Shown piece by piece: positions 1-18,529 of a stretch of DNA of 64,000 bases. Positions within the stretch are counted from its first letter, which is position 1, and every line of letters starts with the position of its first letter. The notes under the pieces were generated by a model, which saw nothing but the letters and a program-made list of their open reading frames with translations, made no database searches and had not been told where the DNA came from. Origin of the DNA: Urophycis tenuis. Lineage: Eukaryota; Chordata; Actinopteri; Gadiformes; Phycidae. Position numbers and translations under genes: made by a program. The stretch is taken from assembly GCA_036785325.1 (NCBI GenBank), contig JAXIVH010000021.1:4121751-4185750 (forward strand), in the 5' to 3' direction.

Positions 1-32
1 ACACACTGAGCTATTGCTGCCCCGCTGCCGCA

Positions 33-115
33 TGTGTGTGTGTATGCACATGCGTGCGTGCGTGTGCATGTGTGTGTGCATGTGTGTGTGCATGTGTGTG
101 TGTGTGTGTGTGTGT
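33..115. repeat. TG-rich microsatellite
   Basis: This is a run of TG dinucleotides interrupted by CATG and CGTG units. It lies beyond the last visible exon of the cytokine receptor gene, in a presumed intron. No coding content is supported. Confidence 0.85.
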
Positions 116-288
116 AAGTTTCATCACGTGTGTATGACAGAATCTTAATGATAATGATAATAACAATACATAGGTTTATATAGCGCTTTTCTCGGTACCC
201 AAAGACGCTAACAACTTCTGAAAGGAGCAGCCATCCCATGAGCATCCCTCTTATCGCCCCGCCCGGGGCCATACTTTATGTAGCCCAC

Positions 289-1364
289 GTGTTGATGGCC
301 ATGGACGCGGCTCACGAAGGTCTTGTTGCCCAACACGCTGCATGCCACACGGGGGTCCACCCCAGAGGCGTTCCACCGGCAGCTGACGCTGTTGACCATG
401 TCGTTCACACAGGACAGTCCTGGGCAGGAAGCAGGAAGGAAGGAGTTATGTGTGTCACCGCCGCACAGCCTTCACAGCCACAAACCCATCGCACAGCACA
501 ACGCAACAGCTAACCACAGGAGCCATGTGGACAGTTAACACCAGCCAAACCCCAGTTAGCGGCCTGTGAGAACAAAGTGTCCGGCCTGCGCCGGAACTAG
601 TGACACAATGTCATAACTCTCTGCTACTACAACCACCTACCGCTTGTACTGCTGATCAGAACAATAATGCTACTTCTATTAAGCAGCAGCAATAACATCT
701 GCACATAATAACAATACTATAAGAAACTATAAGAATGACTATAAGAATGACTCTTTTGATCCCGTGAGGGAAATTTGGTCTCTGCATTTAACCCAATCGT
801 GAATTAGTGAAACACTCAGAACACAGTGAAGCGAAGCACACACTTAAACCCGATGCAGTGAGCTGCCTGCAACAGCGGCGCTCGGGGAGCAGTGAGGGGT
901 TAGGTGCCTTGCTCACAGGCACTTCAGCCGATCGTACTGGTCAGGGTTCGAACCGGCAACCTCCGTTACAAGTCTGAAGCCCTAACCAGTAGGCCGCGGC
1001 TGCCCCAAACTTACTGGTTCACTTACTGGTCCGATGGAAAAACAAAACAAAAAAAGAAACAGACAATTTGGCCCTCGACTTGGCAACCTTGACATCGTTT
1101 GGCCCTCAGTGAGCGCTGACTGGGGAACCCTGGCCTCCACATACAGGGATGATGAGACAACAGCGTTCCTCACTGCGTGAGGTTGATTATTCTCAACCAA
1201 TGTGTGACGTGACTCACGCCGGCGCGCTCCGGTGCAGGCGTGCGGTCACCACGTGCGCGCGGTGGGGGGGGGGGGGGGGGGGGGGTCGTACCTGCGGGGT
1301 CTGCCCGGCTGGCGGCCAGACGGGGAGAGTCCAAACCCACCAGGAGACACACGATCCACAGCAT
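289..1364 (-). CDS. il2rb: class I cytokine receptor, 5' exons (probable IL-2 receptor beta), partial
   Basis: Two coding exons are visible on the minus strand. Exon 1 (1364-1292) starts with ATG and encodes a signal peptide (MLWIVCLLVGL, then a small-residue stretch). It ends at a GT donor in phase 1. Exon 2 (419 to about 289) follows a CAG acceptor in the matching phase. It encodes a receptor D1 segment with the class I cytokine-receptor cysteine spacing (LSCVNDMVNSVSCRW). N-glycosylation sequons NAS and NKT are present. The exon 2 donor is uncertain; a GTGGGC at 288 is the best choice. The remaining exons lie left of the window. In mammals IL2RB is close to MPST, which is also in this window, so il2rb is the best name. 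Another gamma-chain-type receptor cannot be excluded. The product would be a type I membrane cytokine receptor chain on lymphocytes. Confidence 0.55.
420..1291 (-). other. intron 1 of the cytokine receptor gene
   Basis: No coding exon is seen here. The stretch holds a SINE at 748-1009 and a 20-plus guanine run just after the exon 1 donor (about 1263-1285). Confidence 0.5.
748..1009 (-). mobile_element. tRNA-derived SINE (family 1)
   Basis: Read on the minus strand it begins GGGGCAGCCGCGGCC and carries a tRNA-like A-box region. A perfect B box (GGTTCGAACC) follows, then a conserved body ending in a GATCCC..GGATCAAAAGAG-type tail. The same family recurs at 7926-8202 and 30360-30650. It is inserted in the cytokine receptor intron. 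Confidence 0.85.
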
Positions 1365-2292
1365 TGCCACGGCGACCGGCACACAACTGCGGACCGGAAA
1401 AAAGGGGAAACGCGTGACTTGGGTTAAAGATGCACTGTAGCGCTGGTCCAGAACGACCCAAACCCTCGCTGCCGTAAGCGCTGGCCTTCGGGGGGAATGA
1501 ATCGACGTGTTCTTGTTTCACACATCGTTGGGGGATCTTGCGAAAAAAAACTTTAAACGCTTTAAACTTTGTTACTTCATGCTGGCATATAGCAGCATGC
1601 GGTGGTTCATCAGAGTTCAAAACTCAAAGTTCTGTGCATGTTTGTCGGTGGTGTGTGTGTGTGCGTGTGTGCATGTCAGGGTGAGAGTGTGTGTGTGTGT
1701 GTGTGTGTCAGGAAGTGTTCTGAGTCATCTATTTAGTGAAGCTTAATCACTGGAAGGGGGGAACTGTATATGACAGGAGCATCACGCGGACTCGGATAGA
1801 GCCCACTTAGTCATTCAGGTCAAAACTCAAATAAGACAACACTTGTCAATTCCCTGAAGGCACAGCTCTTTCTCAATATAAATCGTCGCCTGTAGCTCCC
1901 GCATCATCTGTGCAAATTTGAAGTGCATGGGAAATACCTACGCACTTAGATCAAATTGTTCCTCCCCGCTGTTCAAAAGACAGCACAGCCCATCTCAAAT
2001 CGTTTCTCAGAGGCACTTCCAGACAGACATGGACACACGCGCGTATAGTCACAGGTCCCGACCACGGCTCAATCAAACACACGTACCGGGCAGGACAGGT
2101 GTACCTCTGGCTGGTCCAGGTCTCGGTCCTCTGGGCTCTCTGGGCCCACTCAGCGGGGGCAGGAACCGACCTCCTGGGCCATAGCACTGTGAGCTCTGGT
2201 TCTGTGCTCCCCCCCCAAATTGGGTCCTGGGTTCTTAGATGAATGGCTGCGCGCTTTCTGTCGTCCCTTCCACAGCCCTGCTCATACTGGTC

Positions 2293-2394
2293 TCTCTCTC
2301 TCTCTCTCTCTCCCCTCCCCACTTCACTCTACTGCATCCCCCCTCTCTCTCTCTCTGTCTCTCTCTCTCTTCATCTCTCTCTCTCGCCCTCTCG

Positions 2395-2427
<33 letters not shown>

Positions 2428-2505
2428 CTCCCCACTTCACTCTACTGCATCCCCCCTCTCTCTCTCTCTGTCTCTCTCTCTCTTCATCTCTCTCTCTCGC
2501 CCTCT

Positions 2506-2571
<66 letters not shown>

Positions 2572-2585
2572 TCTCTCTCTCTCGC
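2293..2585. repeat. TC microsatellite with an internal ~110-bp tandem duplication
   Basis: Long TC runs are interrupted by a unique segment (cccctccccacttcactcta, and more) that occurs twice, starting near 2311 and 2424. A compound unit of about 110 bp was therefore duplicated in tandem. Confidence 0.85.
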
Positions 2586-3252
2586 ATGCGCATGCTTACT
2601 CATCTTGTCAGTCTCTTCTTTCACTATTGCTCTCAATCAGCGCTAGCTGAATGAGACCTCTGTTTAAAAGCATCATCAAGCCATCGCCGCAGTGCCAAAT
2701 GCCGATGGTGTGAAAACGTTCACACGTTCAACCTGCCACACCTCATCATGTTTTCAGCACCAAAACAGCTTTTCATTTCTTTTTGCATTTTTGTGTGATG
2801 ATTTATTAATTTATACATTTTGTAGACCAATATTTCTTTTCTTATTTTCTGTATTATTTTCGTGTGAACAAAAAAAAAAAAAAAAAAAGAAGGCTGCACA
2901 ATATGTGAGCGAGTGATTACGGGTGTGTGCAAGTGAGTGCGTGAGGGAGAGAGGGAGGAAGTTAATACATGTATGTATTCGTTTTGAGGGGCCCCACAGT
3001 CAACACGCATTTCCATTGCGATGGATGTCAGCCTGACCTCAATTCAAGACTCTGAAATGTGTGTTTGAAAGCTGAAAGCCGTGGTGGGGCCGAAAGGTAG
3101 GTCAGATGAACCATTGTACACACGCACCGAAAACAACTTGACGTGACCTGAAATGATGCAACAATAACCGAAAGCGACCCATTTCAATGTCCCAGTGTTG
3201 CGCATGGCTGTGTGCGCTGACATCCCTTCACACTTTCGAATTTCACTGGAGA

Positions 3253-3299
3253 GAACAAACAAACAAACAAACAAACAAACAAACAAACAAACAAACAAA
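3253..3299. repeat. CAAA tetranucleotide microsatellite
   Basis: About eleven consecutive ACAA/CAAA units. Confidence 0.9.
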
Positions 3300-3650
3300 A
3301 GCAAACGCAGCCCCCGTGAACTTTCATCTGGTGGCGCCTTTGTTCTCTTTTGCTGTTTTTTTTTTTTCTCTTTCCTCACTTCCAGGCCAATTGTGTAACG
3401 CCTGTCGTTTACACACAGTCGCCACACGCACAAAACACAACCTTTGCATTTCATAATGTCGGGGCGAGCGGGGGCTGAGTTACTCTCTGCCTCTGGGTTT
3501 TGGGGGGCGGGGGGTCGAAGTGCGGTCGAAGCCGCCGCTGGTGCCGACGCGAAAGAACGTAGGGACACTCCAGGAGACGTAAAGGTCAGAGTCCGCGATG
3601 CATGTTTCAGCTCTGTGGCAGGAAGTGCAGAGGGTGGTGGCGGTGGTGGT

Positions 3651-3917
<267 letters not shown>

Positions 3918-4849
3918 GTGGTGGTGGGGGCGTAGAGATGCAGGTGAGAACAGAATGCGGGGGTGGAGGCTGGAGGGCGGGCTGGGGGAGGGGGGGGGGG
4001 GGGGTGGGGGGGGATGTAGTGGAGTAAACGCCACAGATGCGAGTGGGCGCGCAGAATAAAAAACAGCGCGGCAGAGCGATCACGCTGTGAAGATGAACAG
4101 CAGCCATGGAACCGCGGGGACAGCGCGCCGCCGCGCGCGTGTGTGTGTGTGTCACACAATTTCCCCCCCGTCGACGCAGGACGAGCGCTCCACAGCCCGG
4201 CGGGGCTCGCGTGGGCGTCTGTCTTTCGACCGCACTTCACGTCTCTATTAAGCAGCGCGCCTGTGGTGAGCGGGCCAAACAGAGTAGCACACGTTTGTTA
4301 GGCGGGGGGGGGGGGGAGGAAAACACACACACACACACACAAGAAAACACACTTCACCCCCAAAGACCAAGCAAATAACGTGACGTGGTGCTAACTCAGT
4401 GGAAACGCAGAAACAGGGACTGAAGACGGAGAGAGGAGACGCCACCGTCAATATTGACGTCTGAATACAACGTGATTCGTTTCACACCGCGTGCGCAATG
4501 ACATGAAATATGAGCCGCAGATGACGGCAAACGCATTGGAAACAAGCTAGCGCAGGCCGGGGGGTTGGGGGGGGGGGGGGGCGGTTCTATTGGGCTTCTT
4601 CATCTCAACCTGAACCTCGGTGAGCGTGGGTCGCGGGTCGGCCCGACAGTCCTTATGGACCACATGAGGTGGAACCACAGGGAGGAGGACGCAAGCGCTC
4701 GACGCAGAGTCCGGATAACAACGACAGTCTAGATCGTAGGAAGCAGGCGGGTAAGGGGGGGGGTCAGAGGTCAGGCCATTGGGGGGGGGGGGGGAACTCC
4801 TCGGCAGGAGAAGTCACAGAATCAAAAACTCAGCAATCAATCAGCGATC

Positions 4850-5030
4850 ATTTACATTTCCATTTAGGGTATTAAGGGTATTAAGCAGTCGCTTTCATCC
4901 AAAGCGACTTAGAAAGAGTACATTCGTCAGAAGAGGGTGAAATATTTCATTGCTGCTAATACAGTAAGAGACTCACCAGAACAAGTTTCAGGCATTTCAG
5001 TTGCTAGATGAACCACTGCTAGTATCCAAC
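4850..5030 (+). repeat. dispersed short repeat (MITE/SINE-like)
   Basis: It contains an imperfect hairpin (gtcgctttcatccaaagcga) and a body (gagtacattcgtcagaagag). Relatives of both occur at 8540-8705 (reverse), 13415-13560 and 45858-46020. No coding capacity is present. Family assignment needs a repeat library. Confidence 0.6.
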
Positions 5031-5261
5031 ATCTCTGACTAAGTGGACAAGTTACAAAGAGCGATTAAAGTGCAGAGACGTACAACAAATAAGAGCCTGA
5101 GTGAGGGGTTATGCAGGGATCAGGTGAACTCTGAACAAGTGGGTCTCCTCCAGGAAGCCGCCGGGACACCGGCCACACCGGCCAGGACCGGCCAGGACCA
5201 GCCCAGAGCGGGGAAACATGGTGGCCGGCGGCGAGGGAGGGTCCACCAGGGGCAGGAGGGC

Positions 5262-5411
5262 GTCGGGGCAGGAGGGTGTTGGGGCAGGAGGGCGTCGGGG
5301 CAGGAGGGCGTCGGGGCAGGAGGGCGTCGGGGCAGGAGGGCGTCGGGGCAGGAAGGCGTCAGGGGCAGGAGGCCTGTCGGGGGCAAGATGGCGTCGGGGG
5401 CAGGAGGCCAC
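5262..5411. repeat. 16-bp G-rich minisatellite
   Basis: The unit GGGGCAGGAGGGCGTC is repeated head to tail with small variants. All three frames stay open through it, which creates spurious ORFs. The G tracts could form quadruplexes. Confidence 0.85.
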
Positions 5412-5699
5412 GCGCAAACCTCACTGAGCAGGGCGAGCTTCCGGTGGCTTCAATGGAAACCAAAACGGCGCGTCAACGTGGAAACAACCTGGGATCCCGA
5501 GGTTTGGCGACGCCGTGGGCAAAGAGACGGGTGTGGCAAACCACCAGGCATGAGGGGCGGGGCTACACCTCCACAAGATGAACCCAAGGTGTCATGATGC
5601 CCCGCCCACTTCCTGTGTTCCCTGTTTTCATCTGCCGTCATACTTTAGATAGTAATCTAAAATCTGTTTTGTTAGACTATTTTTTATTGTATTTTTTGC

Positions 5700-5794
5700 T
5701 TGTGTGGGTGTATGCATGCTTGCCTTCGCGCATGCCTTTGTGTGTGCTTGTGTGCGTGTGTGTGCATGTATGCGTGTCTGTGCATGTGTGTGCA

Positions 5795-5831
<37 letters not shown>

Positions 5832-6146
5832 ATGTGTGCGTGTGTGTACATGTGTGTGCATGTGTGTGCGTGTGTGTGTGTGTGCATGCATGCGTGTGTG
5901 TGCATGCGTGCGTGTGTGTGCATGTGTGCGTGTGTGTGCATGTGTGCGTGTGTGTGCATGTGTGTGCGTGTGTGTGTGGTGCATGTGTGCGTGTGTGTGC
6001 ATGTGTGTGCGTTTGTGCATGTGTGTGCATGTGTGTGCGTGCGTGCGTGTGTGTGCGTGCGTGCGTGTGTGTGCATGTGTGTGTGTGCGTGCGTGTGTGT
6101 GCATGTGTGTGTGTGTGCGTACGTGTGTGTGCATGTGTGTGCGTGG
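5700..6146. repeat. compound TG/TGCA/TGCG microsatellite
   Basis: About 450 bp of alternating purine-pyrimidine sequence (GTGTGTGCATGTGTGCG type). It abuts the 3' end of the last exon of the gene at 6160-7779 and may lie in its 3' UTR. Confidence 0.9.
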
Positions 6147-6159
6147 CGGACGTGGCCTC

Positions 6160-7779
<1,620 letters not shown>

Positions 7780-7925
7780 CTGCAGCAGTGGGAGCCAATC
7801 AGAACGCCTGAAGCGCAGCGGGGAGCCAATCAGAAGGCCTGAAGCGCAGCAGGGAACACCTTTGCGGCCCATGTGACTCGCGGGACAGGCGTGGGGATTT
7901 GTCCAGGGTCACGGTGGCACGCGTG

Positions 7926-8202
7926 GAGGGGCAGCCGTGGCCTACTTGGTTAGAGCTTCGGACTTGTAACCGGAGGGTTGCCGGTTCGAACCCCGACCAG
8001 TACGAACGGCTGAAGTGCCCTTGAGCAAGGCACCTAACCCCTCACTGCTCCCCGAGCGCCGCTGTTGCAGGCAGCTCACTGCATCGGGTTTAAGTGTGTG
8101 CCTCACCATCACTGTGTTCTGAGTGTTTCACTAATTCACGATTGGGTTAAATGCAGAGACCAAAATTTCCCTCGCGGGATCAAAAGAGTAATTCTTCTTC
8201 TA
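7926..8202 (+). mobile_element. tRNA-derived SINE (family 1)
   Basis: Same family as 748-1009, in plus orientation. It starts GGGGCAGCCGTGGCC, has a B box GGTTCGAACC near 7982-7991, and ends GATCAAAAGAGTAATTCTTC with a TTC-type tail. It is too long and unstructured downstream of the tRNA-like head to be a tRNA gene. Confidence 0.85.
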
Positions 8203-8539
8203 AACCACACGGTCGGCGCGTATCGTAAAATATAGTGAGTAAGTGATAATAAGTGCAAATGTACAGACGACAGCACTGGAGGGATTCCAGTGCACAGTGA
8301 GACGGCCGGTGCAGAGCGTTGGGAGGGGGGGGAGGGGAGCGAGGAGTGACCCCCCGGACCCCCTTCAGCCGTGGTGGACGAGCCGAGCGGTGGTCCGGGC
8401 TGCTCGGTCCCGGCCCAGTGGCTCCCAGCTCTACCGCTCAATTGTCGTCAGATTGTCAAGACCTCTTTGTAACTCGTAACTCGCTCTTTGTAACCTGGCA
8501 CTTAGTCGGAGACGTTGTATGCTAGCAATGGTGAACCTA

Positions 8540-8705
8540 GCTATTGAAAATGCTTGAATCCTGTGCTGGTGATGCTTGAATCCTGTGCTGGTTCTTACTG
8601 TATTAGCAGCAATTAAATGTTTCACCTTCTCATGACAAATGTACTCTTTGTTGTAAGTCGCTTTGGATGAAAGCGTCTGCTAAATGCCCCTAAATGTAAA
8701 CGTAA
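8540..8705 (-). repeat. dispersed short repeat (same family as 4850-5030)
   Basis: It contains the reverse complement of the body found at 4850-5030, including the segment gtaagtcgctttggatgaaa. Part of its 5' portion (gcttgaatcctgtgctggt) is duplicated in tandem at about 8550-8590. Confidence 0.6.
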
Positions 8706-8828
8706 GACCTTTCTCCAACGGCTTCGTACGCAAACGGTAAATAAACAAAATGGATGACTACGACTGCCCTTTGTATTTATTTATTTACTGGGACCTTGTG
8801 GTCTTCATTTGTCATTCCCATGTTTTTT

Positions 8829-9041
8829 AGACATTAGAAATTCGTTCTCTGCATTTGACCCATCCGTCATAGGAGCAGCGGGCTGCTATGATCAGCGCCC
8901 GGGGAGCAAGTTGGGGTTCAGGGTTCAGTGTCTTGCTGAAGGACACTTCGACATGCAGACAATTTTGGAAAAGGGGATCAGGGGATCGAACCGACGACCC
9001 GCTCTGTCCACCCACTCTATCCACTGAGCTACTGCCGCCCT
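8829..9041 (-). mobile_element. tRNA-derived SINE (family 2)
   Basis: On the minus strand the head reads GGGCGGCAGTAGCTCAGTGG, a typical tRNA D-arm/A-box start, with a degenerate B box (GGTTCGATCC). The body ends near a TCAAATGCAGAGAACGAA motif. The same family occurs at 30151-30345. Confidence 0.8.
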
Positions 9042-10349
9042 TTACTTAAAACAAATATGACTGCGATTATTTTATACATGGAGGGGAGCCAGTGGAAAAC
9101 AACAAAGTCAGCTCAGTACTGCCTGTTCACGTTAGGGATTCAACAGACAACCATTTTCGGGATACATATTTTAGTCTATAAAATGTCATGAATAATAGCA
9201 ACTGCCATTACGTCATCATCAAGTTACCAAGAGTCCAAAGTGATGCCTTAAATGTGCTTCCTTTATCTGACAAGCAGCCAAAAAAAACCTAAAGAATATT
9301 CCTTTCATAACACATGGACCAAATATCTGAATTGATCTGCAACATTGATCAGCAAATGTTTGTTACTTGTACCTAATAAATGACAGATTAATCAATCATC
9401 AAAACTAAATTCGATACATTTTGTGTCAATGGAGTAATGGATTTATCGTCCCGTTGCGCTGCTCTCGTTCATCTTCGTGTCTGTTGGTCGCCGCGACCTT
9501 TCACCCTACTTTCTGACCCACCTCGTTGATATCCTTAACGTGAATCTATTTATGCACATATCTATTTAGAGTTTCCCAAACGGCTCGTTCTTACCTGCAT
9601 CTCTATTGGTTTCTTTTCTTCTCTTTGGCTTATTGAGCTCATTCTGTGTCACAAACCACACGTGTTGACAAAAAAAAGGTGTTAAAAACCTTACAGCTTC
9701 ACTAACACCTTTTAATTGTTTATCATTTCCTGACAACAGGCGGAATGGGAACCACCGCAAACACGTCAAAACCAAGTCAACAGGACTAATCCTGCGTCAC
9801 GTGGAACGAAATAAAAGCCAAACATCCTCTTCAACCCTTCCTTCACAACACTTTTTCAGCGAGATCAAAGACTGCTTACTTGTTAGTTACCAGCCCCCCT
9901 GCCAGCCAGCTATGGCCTTCCTCAGCCTTCAGAGAGACCCAAGAGAAACGTGATCCCCGTCAGGCCAAGTTTGATTAATGATTGATTTCGGGAGACCCTG
10001 CCTGTCCAGTAAGAGTTGAGAGCGATGCTCAGCTGCTACCATGGAGACGGGCGTCACGGCGACCCTGTAAGGAGACCCGACCGGCCTTGTGGCCCTGGTC
10101 ATGCTGCAGGTTTAGCACTTCATTGGGACTTGCAGTTTGTTGGCTGGATGATAGTTGAGATTGACCCATGCTGACGTGTAGTTTTACCTCATTGGCATGT
10201 GATGTACGGGTCGCCACTCAAACCGAAACACGCACACACGCACGCAGGAAGAGGCAGGCACACACACGTTACTTCAGGAGCTGAAGCGCCCTCTGCTATG
10301 TTTTGGTATATTTAAAACCAAAGAGTTAACCAAACTGAAAAGGATGAAG
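9042..10349. other. intergenic; no gene seen
   Basis: Unique-looking, moderately AT-rich sequence. No spliced coding exon, RNA gene or clear mobile element could be supported on either strand. Confidence 0.5.
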
Positions 10350-12154
10350 GGATGGTTTTAAGTCTTTTATTCAATTTCTTAATATTACATTAACTGTGTT
10401 CATTTGCTTTTAATACCACACACAAATGTCAACTGGCTAAAACGATATAAAACATAACCTCCACAGTTTTCCGTATTTATATTATGTACATGCACTCGTT
10501 TCTTCAGAGGCAAAGCAAAGAAAAAATGTTTTAAAAGACCACCTGTCGTTCTGAAGCACCCTGTCCACCTCCTCTACTGGCGGTGACAACCCTGCAGCCC
10601 GGCTCCGTCGTCCAGTGAAACAAGATACATTTAAGAGCTTTTCAACTTTAATGAAGGGAGGGGGCTAAGTGGATGTGACATTGAGTGACAGGAGACGGTA
10701 TGCTATGTACACACTCGACAGGCCGACGACAAAACAATAACGAGCTTCGCTGTGGCTCCGCACGGACGTCGGCTGCACTTCAGGGGGGAGAGGAGATGAG
10801 GAGGAGCGGAGGAGGAGGAGGAGAGGAGGAGCAGAGGAGAGCGCGCTGCGGAAATGCAGATGAGCTGCGTTTGGCGTCGCCCGGCCAACGGGCTCAGAGC
10901 CCCCTGTGGTCGATTAAAGCAGCGGGCGACTCTACTGTACAGCGGCCTTCTGTCGAGGCCAAAGTACCGTTCCCAGTCTCGGCTTGGAAATCATAGCGTT
11001 GGCCTCGTCATACAATCTCTATGAGAGTCAAGTGACACCTTTTGTTTTTAACGTTAGGTCTGCGGAGGAGGGGTACCCTGGCGGGGGGGTCACTGGGAGG
11101 GGCTAAAGACACAGGGGGGCGGGGGGGTCACCGAGGGGAGGGGCTAAAGACACGGGGGGGGGGGGGGGGGGGCAGCGGGGACCGGAGACGGGGATGAGGC
11201 GTGGTGCCTCGTCCGACTCCCAAGTTACAAGCTGGCTGGAGCCGACCCGACCGTCCACTTGGCTTGATCAAAACGTTTTTTTTTAAGTTTTGTTTTTTAC
11301 AAAATAACAAACATAAAAAAACAAAAGCAAAGCCACAAGGAAAGAGGGTGGACTGGATCGTATCAAAACGGAGCGAGGGGTACACACACAGACTCCCACA
11401 GGAACTAAAAAGGCTATCGATGGTTTTATTTTCTTGGGTGGGGGGGGTTAAATTCAGATACAATAGCGGAGACTAGCAAAGGGAAAGTTTCATAGACGCC
11501 AAGAGGTCTGCAGACAGGACTCTGATGGGCGTGGCCTCTGACAAGACAGCGCATGGATGGGGGCTAGCGGGCGTGGGCCCCCGCGGCGCCGTCTGGAGCT
11601 ACGCGGCGGGCAGCGGGGCCGCGTTCTGGCGCCTCGGTACACACACACACACACGGGGGGCGGGGGGGGGGGGGCCTAAACGGAGGCCCGCGTCCACACG
11701 CATGGCGGGACAATCGGCCGATCGGTGGAGGAGAACAGTGCGTTGCCCATGTTAAAAGCAGAGTGCTGGAGCGCGTCGGTCGAGGATGCATACAGGTCAA
11801 ATTCCAGGGCGTGAGGGGAGAAAAAAAGATGTTTATATATATATAAAAAAGGAAGAAGAAAAAAAAAAAAGATGACCCAGACGTCTGCACATTCGCCGTC
11901 CACAGAACAAGAAAACATTTCGAGGGGACAAAAAGAAAAAAAAACGTGTTTTACCGCTAGTCCTGGAGAACAGTAAAATGGATTTTAAAGGTGAGATTCT
12001 TGTCGGAGTGGTCCTTGGAGCTTTGCCTGCAGGCTGGCTGCACCCCCCCCCCACCCCAGGCGGGGCGGACCATGTGTGGGCGGGGAGGGGGTGGAGGGGG
12101 GGGGGGGGGTGGGGGTGGGGTGGACCATGTGTGGGCGGGGAGGAGGGGGGGGCT
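10350..12154 (-). other. probable ube2i 3' UTR
   Basis: From the UBC9 stop codon at 12155 down to a minus-strand AATAAA (10366-10371) there is no other gene. This implies a 3' UTR of about 1.8 kb. It contains several G/C homopolymers and a short CA run at 11640-11654. Confidence 0.5.
10366..10371 (-). terminator. poly(A) signal, ube2i
   Basis: AATAAA on the minus strand (TTTATT on plus) is the first clear signal reached after a long gene-free run downstream of the ube2i stop. Confidence 0.45.
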
Positions 12155-16247
<4,093 letters not shown>

Positions 16248-18249
16248 TGCAGCTCATTAACGCCTCCCTGCGGAAAAACAAACCAAAGCAAGTTACACGT
16301 TTTCGCTCGGGATCATGGGATGTGTCAAAAATGCGGCTCAATTCAAACATACTAGCGCAATACTTTGATCAAAAATCAAAAGTCAGGCATTTTAAAACCG
16401 ACTTTAAAACACTGAGCGGCGCACGGCTACGCTGCTCCCGATAGCGTTACATTGGATGCGTTTATTAAATGAGAAAATAAGGGCTCCATTCAATGCTCAA
16501 TGTTAGTCATTCACATGAACGTACCTCGTTTTTCTTATTTTACCGAACACGGAGTAGTTAATCCCCCGTATGTGATGGTTTGTGGGGTACACTGGGGGCT
16601 ACCTAGCTTGTTTTCTCGACAGTGTTAGCTATGCAGATCGCGTACAACCGCCGGAAAACAAAAGCTTTTCGGTGTTCGAAGACAACGTATGGAGTCCGGT
16701 GGGGCGTTGTCTGGTCGAGGCCTGAGATACTACAATATCAACATTACTTTATTTACGTTAATCTCCCATAAACCTTTCTGAATTCCAACGTAACCATAAC
16801 AGCTGTATAGGACAATGCAACTCGTAGATGCCGCTTCGATAGCTAGCAGAGGGAAAAAGGACCCCAATTTGTTTATTTCGTCAGGACCCACAGGCATTCT
16901 GGCGGACAGCTCTCTCTTTTCATTTCAAGTCCAACGTAAACTGCCATTTTTGTTGTGACATTTTTACCCGTCATAATGATATTTTAGTTGTAAACTCGAT
17001 CACAATAAGACACCAGTTACTAACAAGTATTAATAACTATATTTATCATTTATCGTCTGAAAGTGTATGGTTTTTTTTTTTAATGTTGAAGACTCCAGCG
17101 CGAACAATTTATGAAATTACTCGCATAATACATCGCCATTTATCAATATGCACAGTAATTTACATCGTACACTTCCATTGAGTCGAAGTAGATACAGCTA
17201 CGACACTGATCATTTTAATGTACTGAATCTGCCACACGCAAATTATACCTCCCACGACCTTTTGGTTTTTCGATTTAAAACCACATTACCTCAGTAAGTT
17301 GCGTCAGATATATATATGATTCGTGCACGCTGTGGTTATGAACGGAAAGGTGTCCACGGTTTTTGGTAAACAGGCAATTTGTTTGACCCCCAAATCTGGT
17401 GTCGAAACCGGTTTGAACTGGTTTAGATTCGCTCTGCGTCAGCAGCCTGAATGTCCACCTTCAGTCTCCGTTATTGATTGGCTGTTCTGTGTAAGAGTTT
17501 GGTTATCGTTTGCTCAAAGGCGGCCTTCACATCAGACAATAAATCATTTATTACTGAAATTATTTCAATGTTACATTCGGGAGTGGAACAAAGATCTCGA
17601 TATTTAGGAAAAAACATAAAACTAGTAATAAAATATATAAATATATATATTGAAGTGGAAAATGGGTTTAAATAGGAAAGTGAAGGAAGTGATGGGGAAA
17701 TAACGAACCGACGCCCCCTTTCCACATACAAATGTTGGGCAAGCACACTCACTCACCAGTGGTGACCTTTTGAACAATGGATGATTTAATGCTGACTATT
17801 TGTTACACATCAACCTGGTAATAGCTAATAGTATTGCATCACAGTGTCCAAATTTGGCTGGGTGGAGACATGTAGGGAAGTTACATCTTGCACATTCCGC
17901 ACATTTGCACATCTATTCTTGCACTATGAAGAGTCACCAAGGATGTTTACTGCACACAGGTTCTCACGTTTTCACCGACCAGACTTTAAGAGCTCGCATT
18001 TAATTTAACTTATTTGACCTAATCTTGTCTTAGGTAGATCTATGTATTGTTTATTATAGTCAGGCTATTTTGCACTAATCTATCCCCTGTACTGCTGGTC
18101 ACTGTGAATTTATCCTAAGGGGGATTAAGAAAGAAATATCTTATACATAAGTGGACATACACAAAGCTAGATATGTATTATTAAGACATACAATTATTTC
18201 ACATTATAAACATTATTTGAATACATAAAGTCAAGGCAATCACAATTTG
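16248..18249. other. intergenic (ube2i upstream, mpst downstream)
   Basis: No coding exon is seen. The part next to 16247 must contain the ube2i 5' UTR and promoter, but I see no clear TATA box or noncoding exon boundary. Short ORFs here have no recognisable similarity. Confidence 0.5.
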
Positions 18250-18263
18250 AATGCCATGGCTAT

Positions 18264-18269
18264 TTTATT
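18264..18269 (-). terminator. poly(A) signal, mpst
   Basis: Minus-strand AATAAA, 261 bp below the mpst stop codon. This gives a short 3' UTR. Confidence 0.6.
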
Positions 18270-18529
18270 TCAATATGTGTTATAGTTTGTACATTGGTAT
18301 CAGCATAAGTGCAAAACATTACTCTTCAATAGTATCTTCTATATTTCTAAATGAATTATAGGCCGTTCTCCCATCAGTACAATAACAACTATCAGACTAT
18401 AACGCACTTCCCAATCCTCAATCATTCAACCACTCGTTTCACATTTTAAGGCGATGTTGTCATCTGGTAGGCTACACCTTGGTACCATAGACACTGAGAA
18501 GTTCATCAATGGCTGTGGTGCCACATATT

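Noticed and set aside
4020..4250. CpG-rich patch with TATA-like sequence and an ATG at 4106
   Set aside because: No ORF with family similarity or splice partner; the frame runs into a TG repeat. Left as unassigned.
7953..8000. Possible tRNA gene (B box GGTTCGAACC)
   Set aside because: No full cloverleaf, and the sequence continues into a conserved body shared with two other copies: it is a SINE head. The same holds for 30151-30240 and the minus-strand copies.
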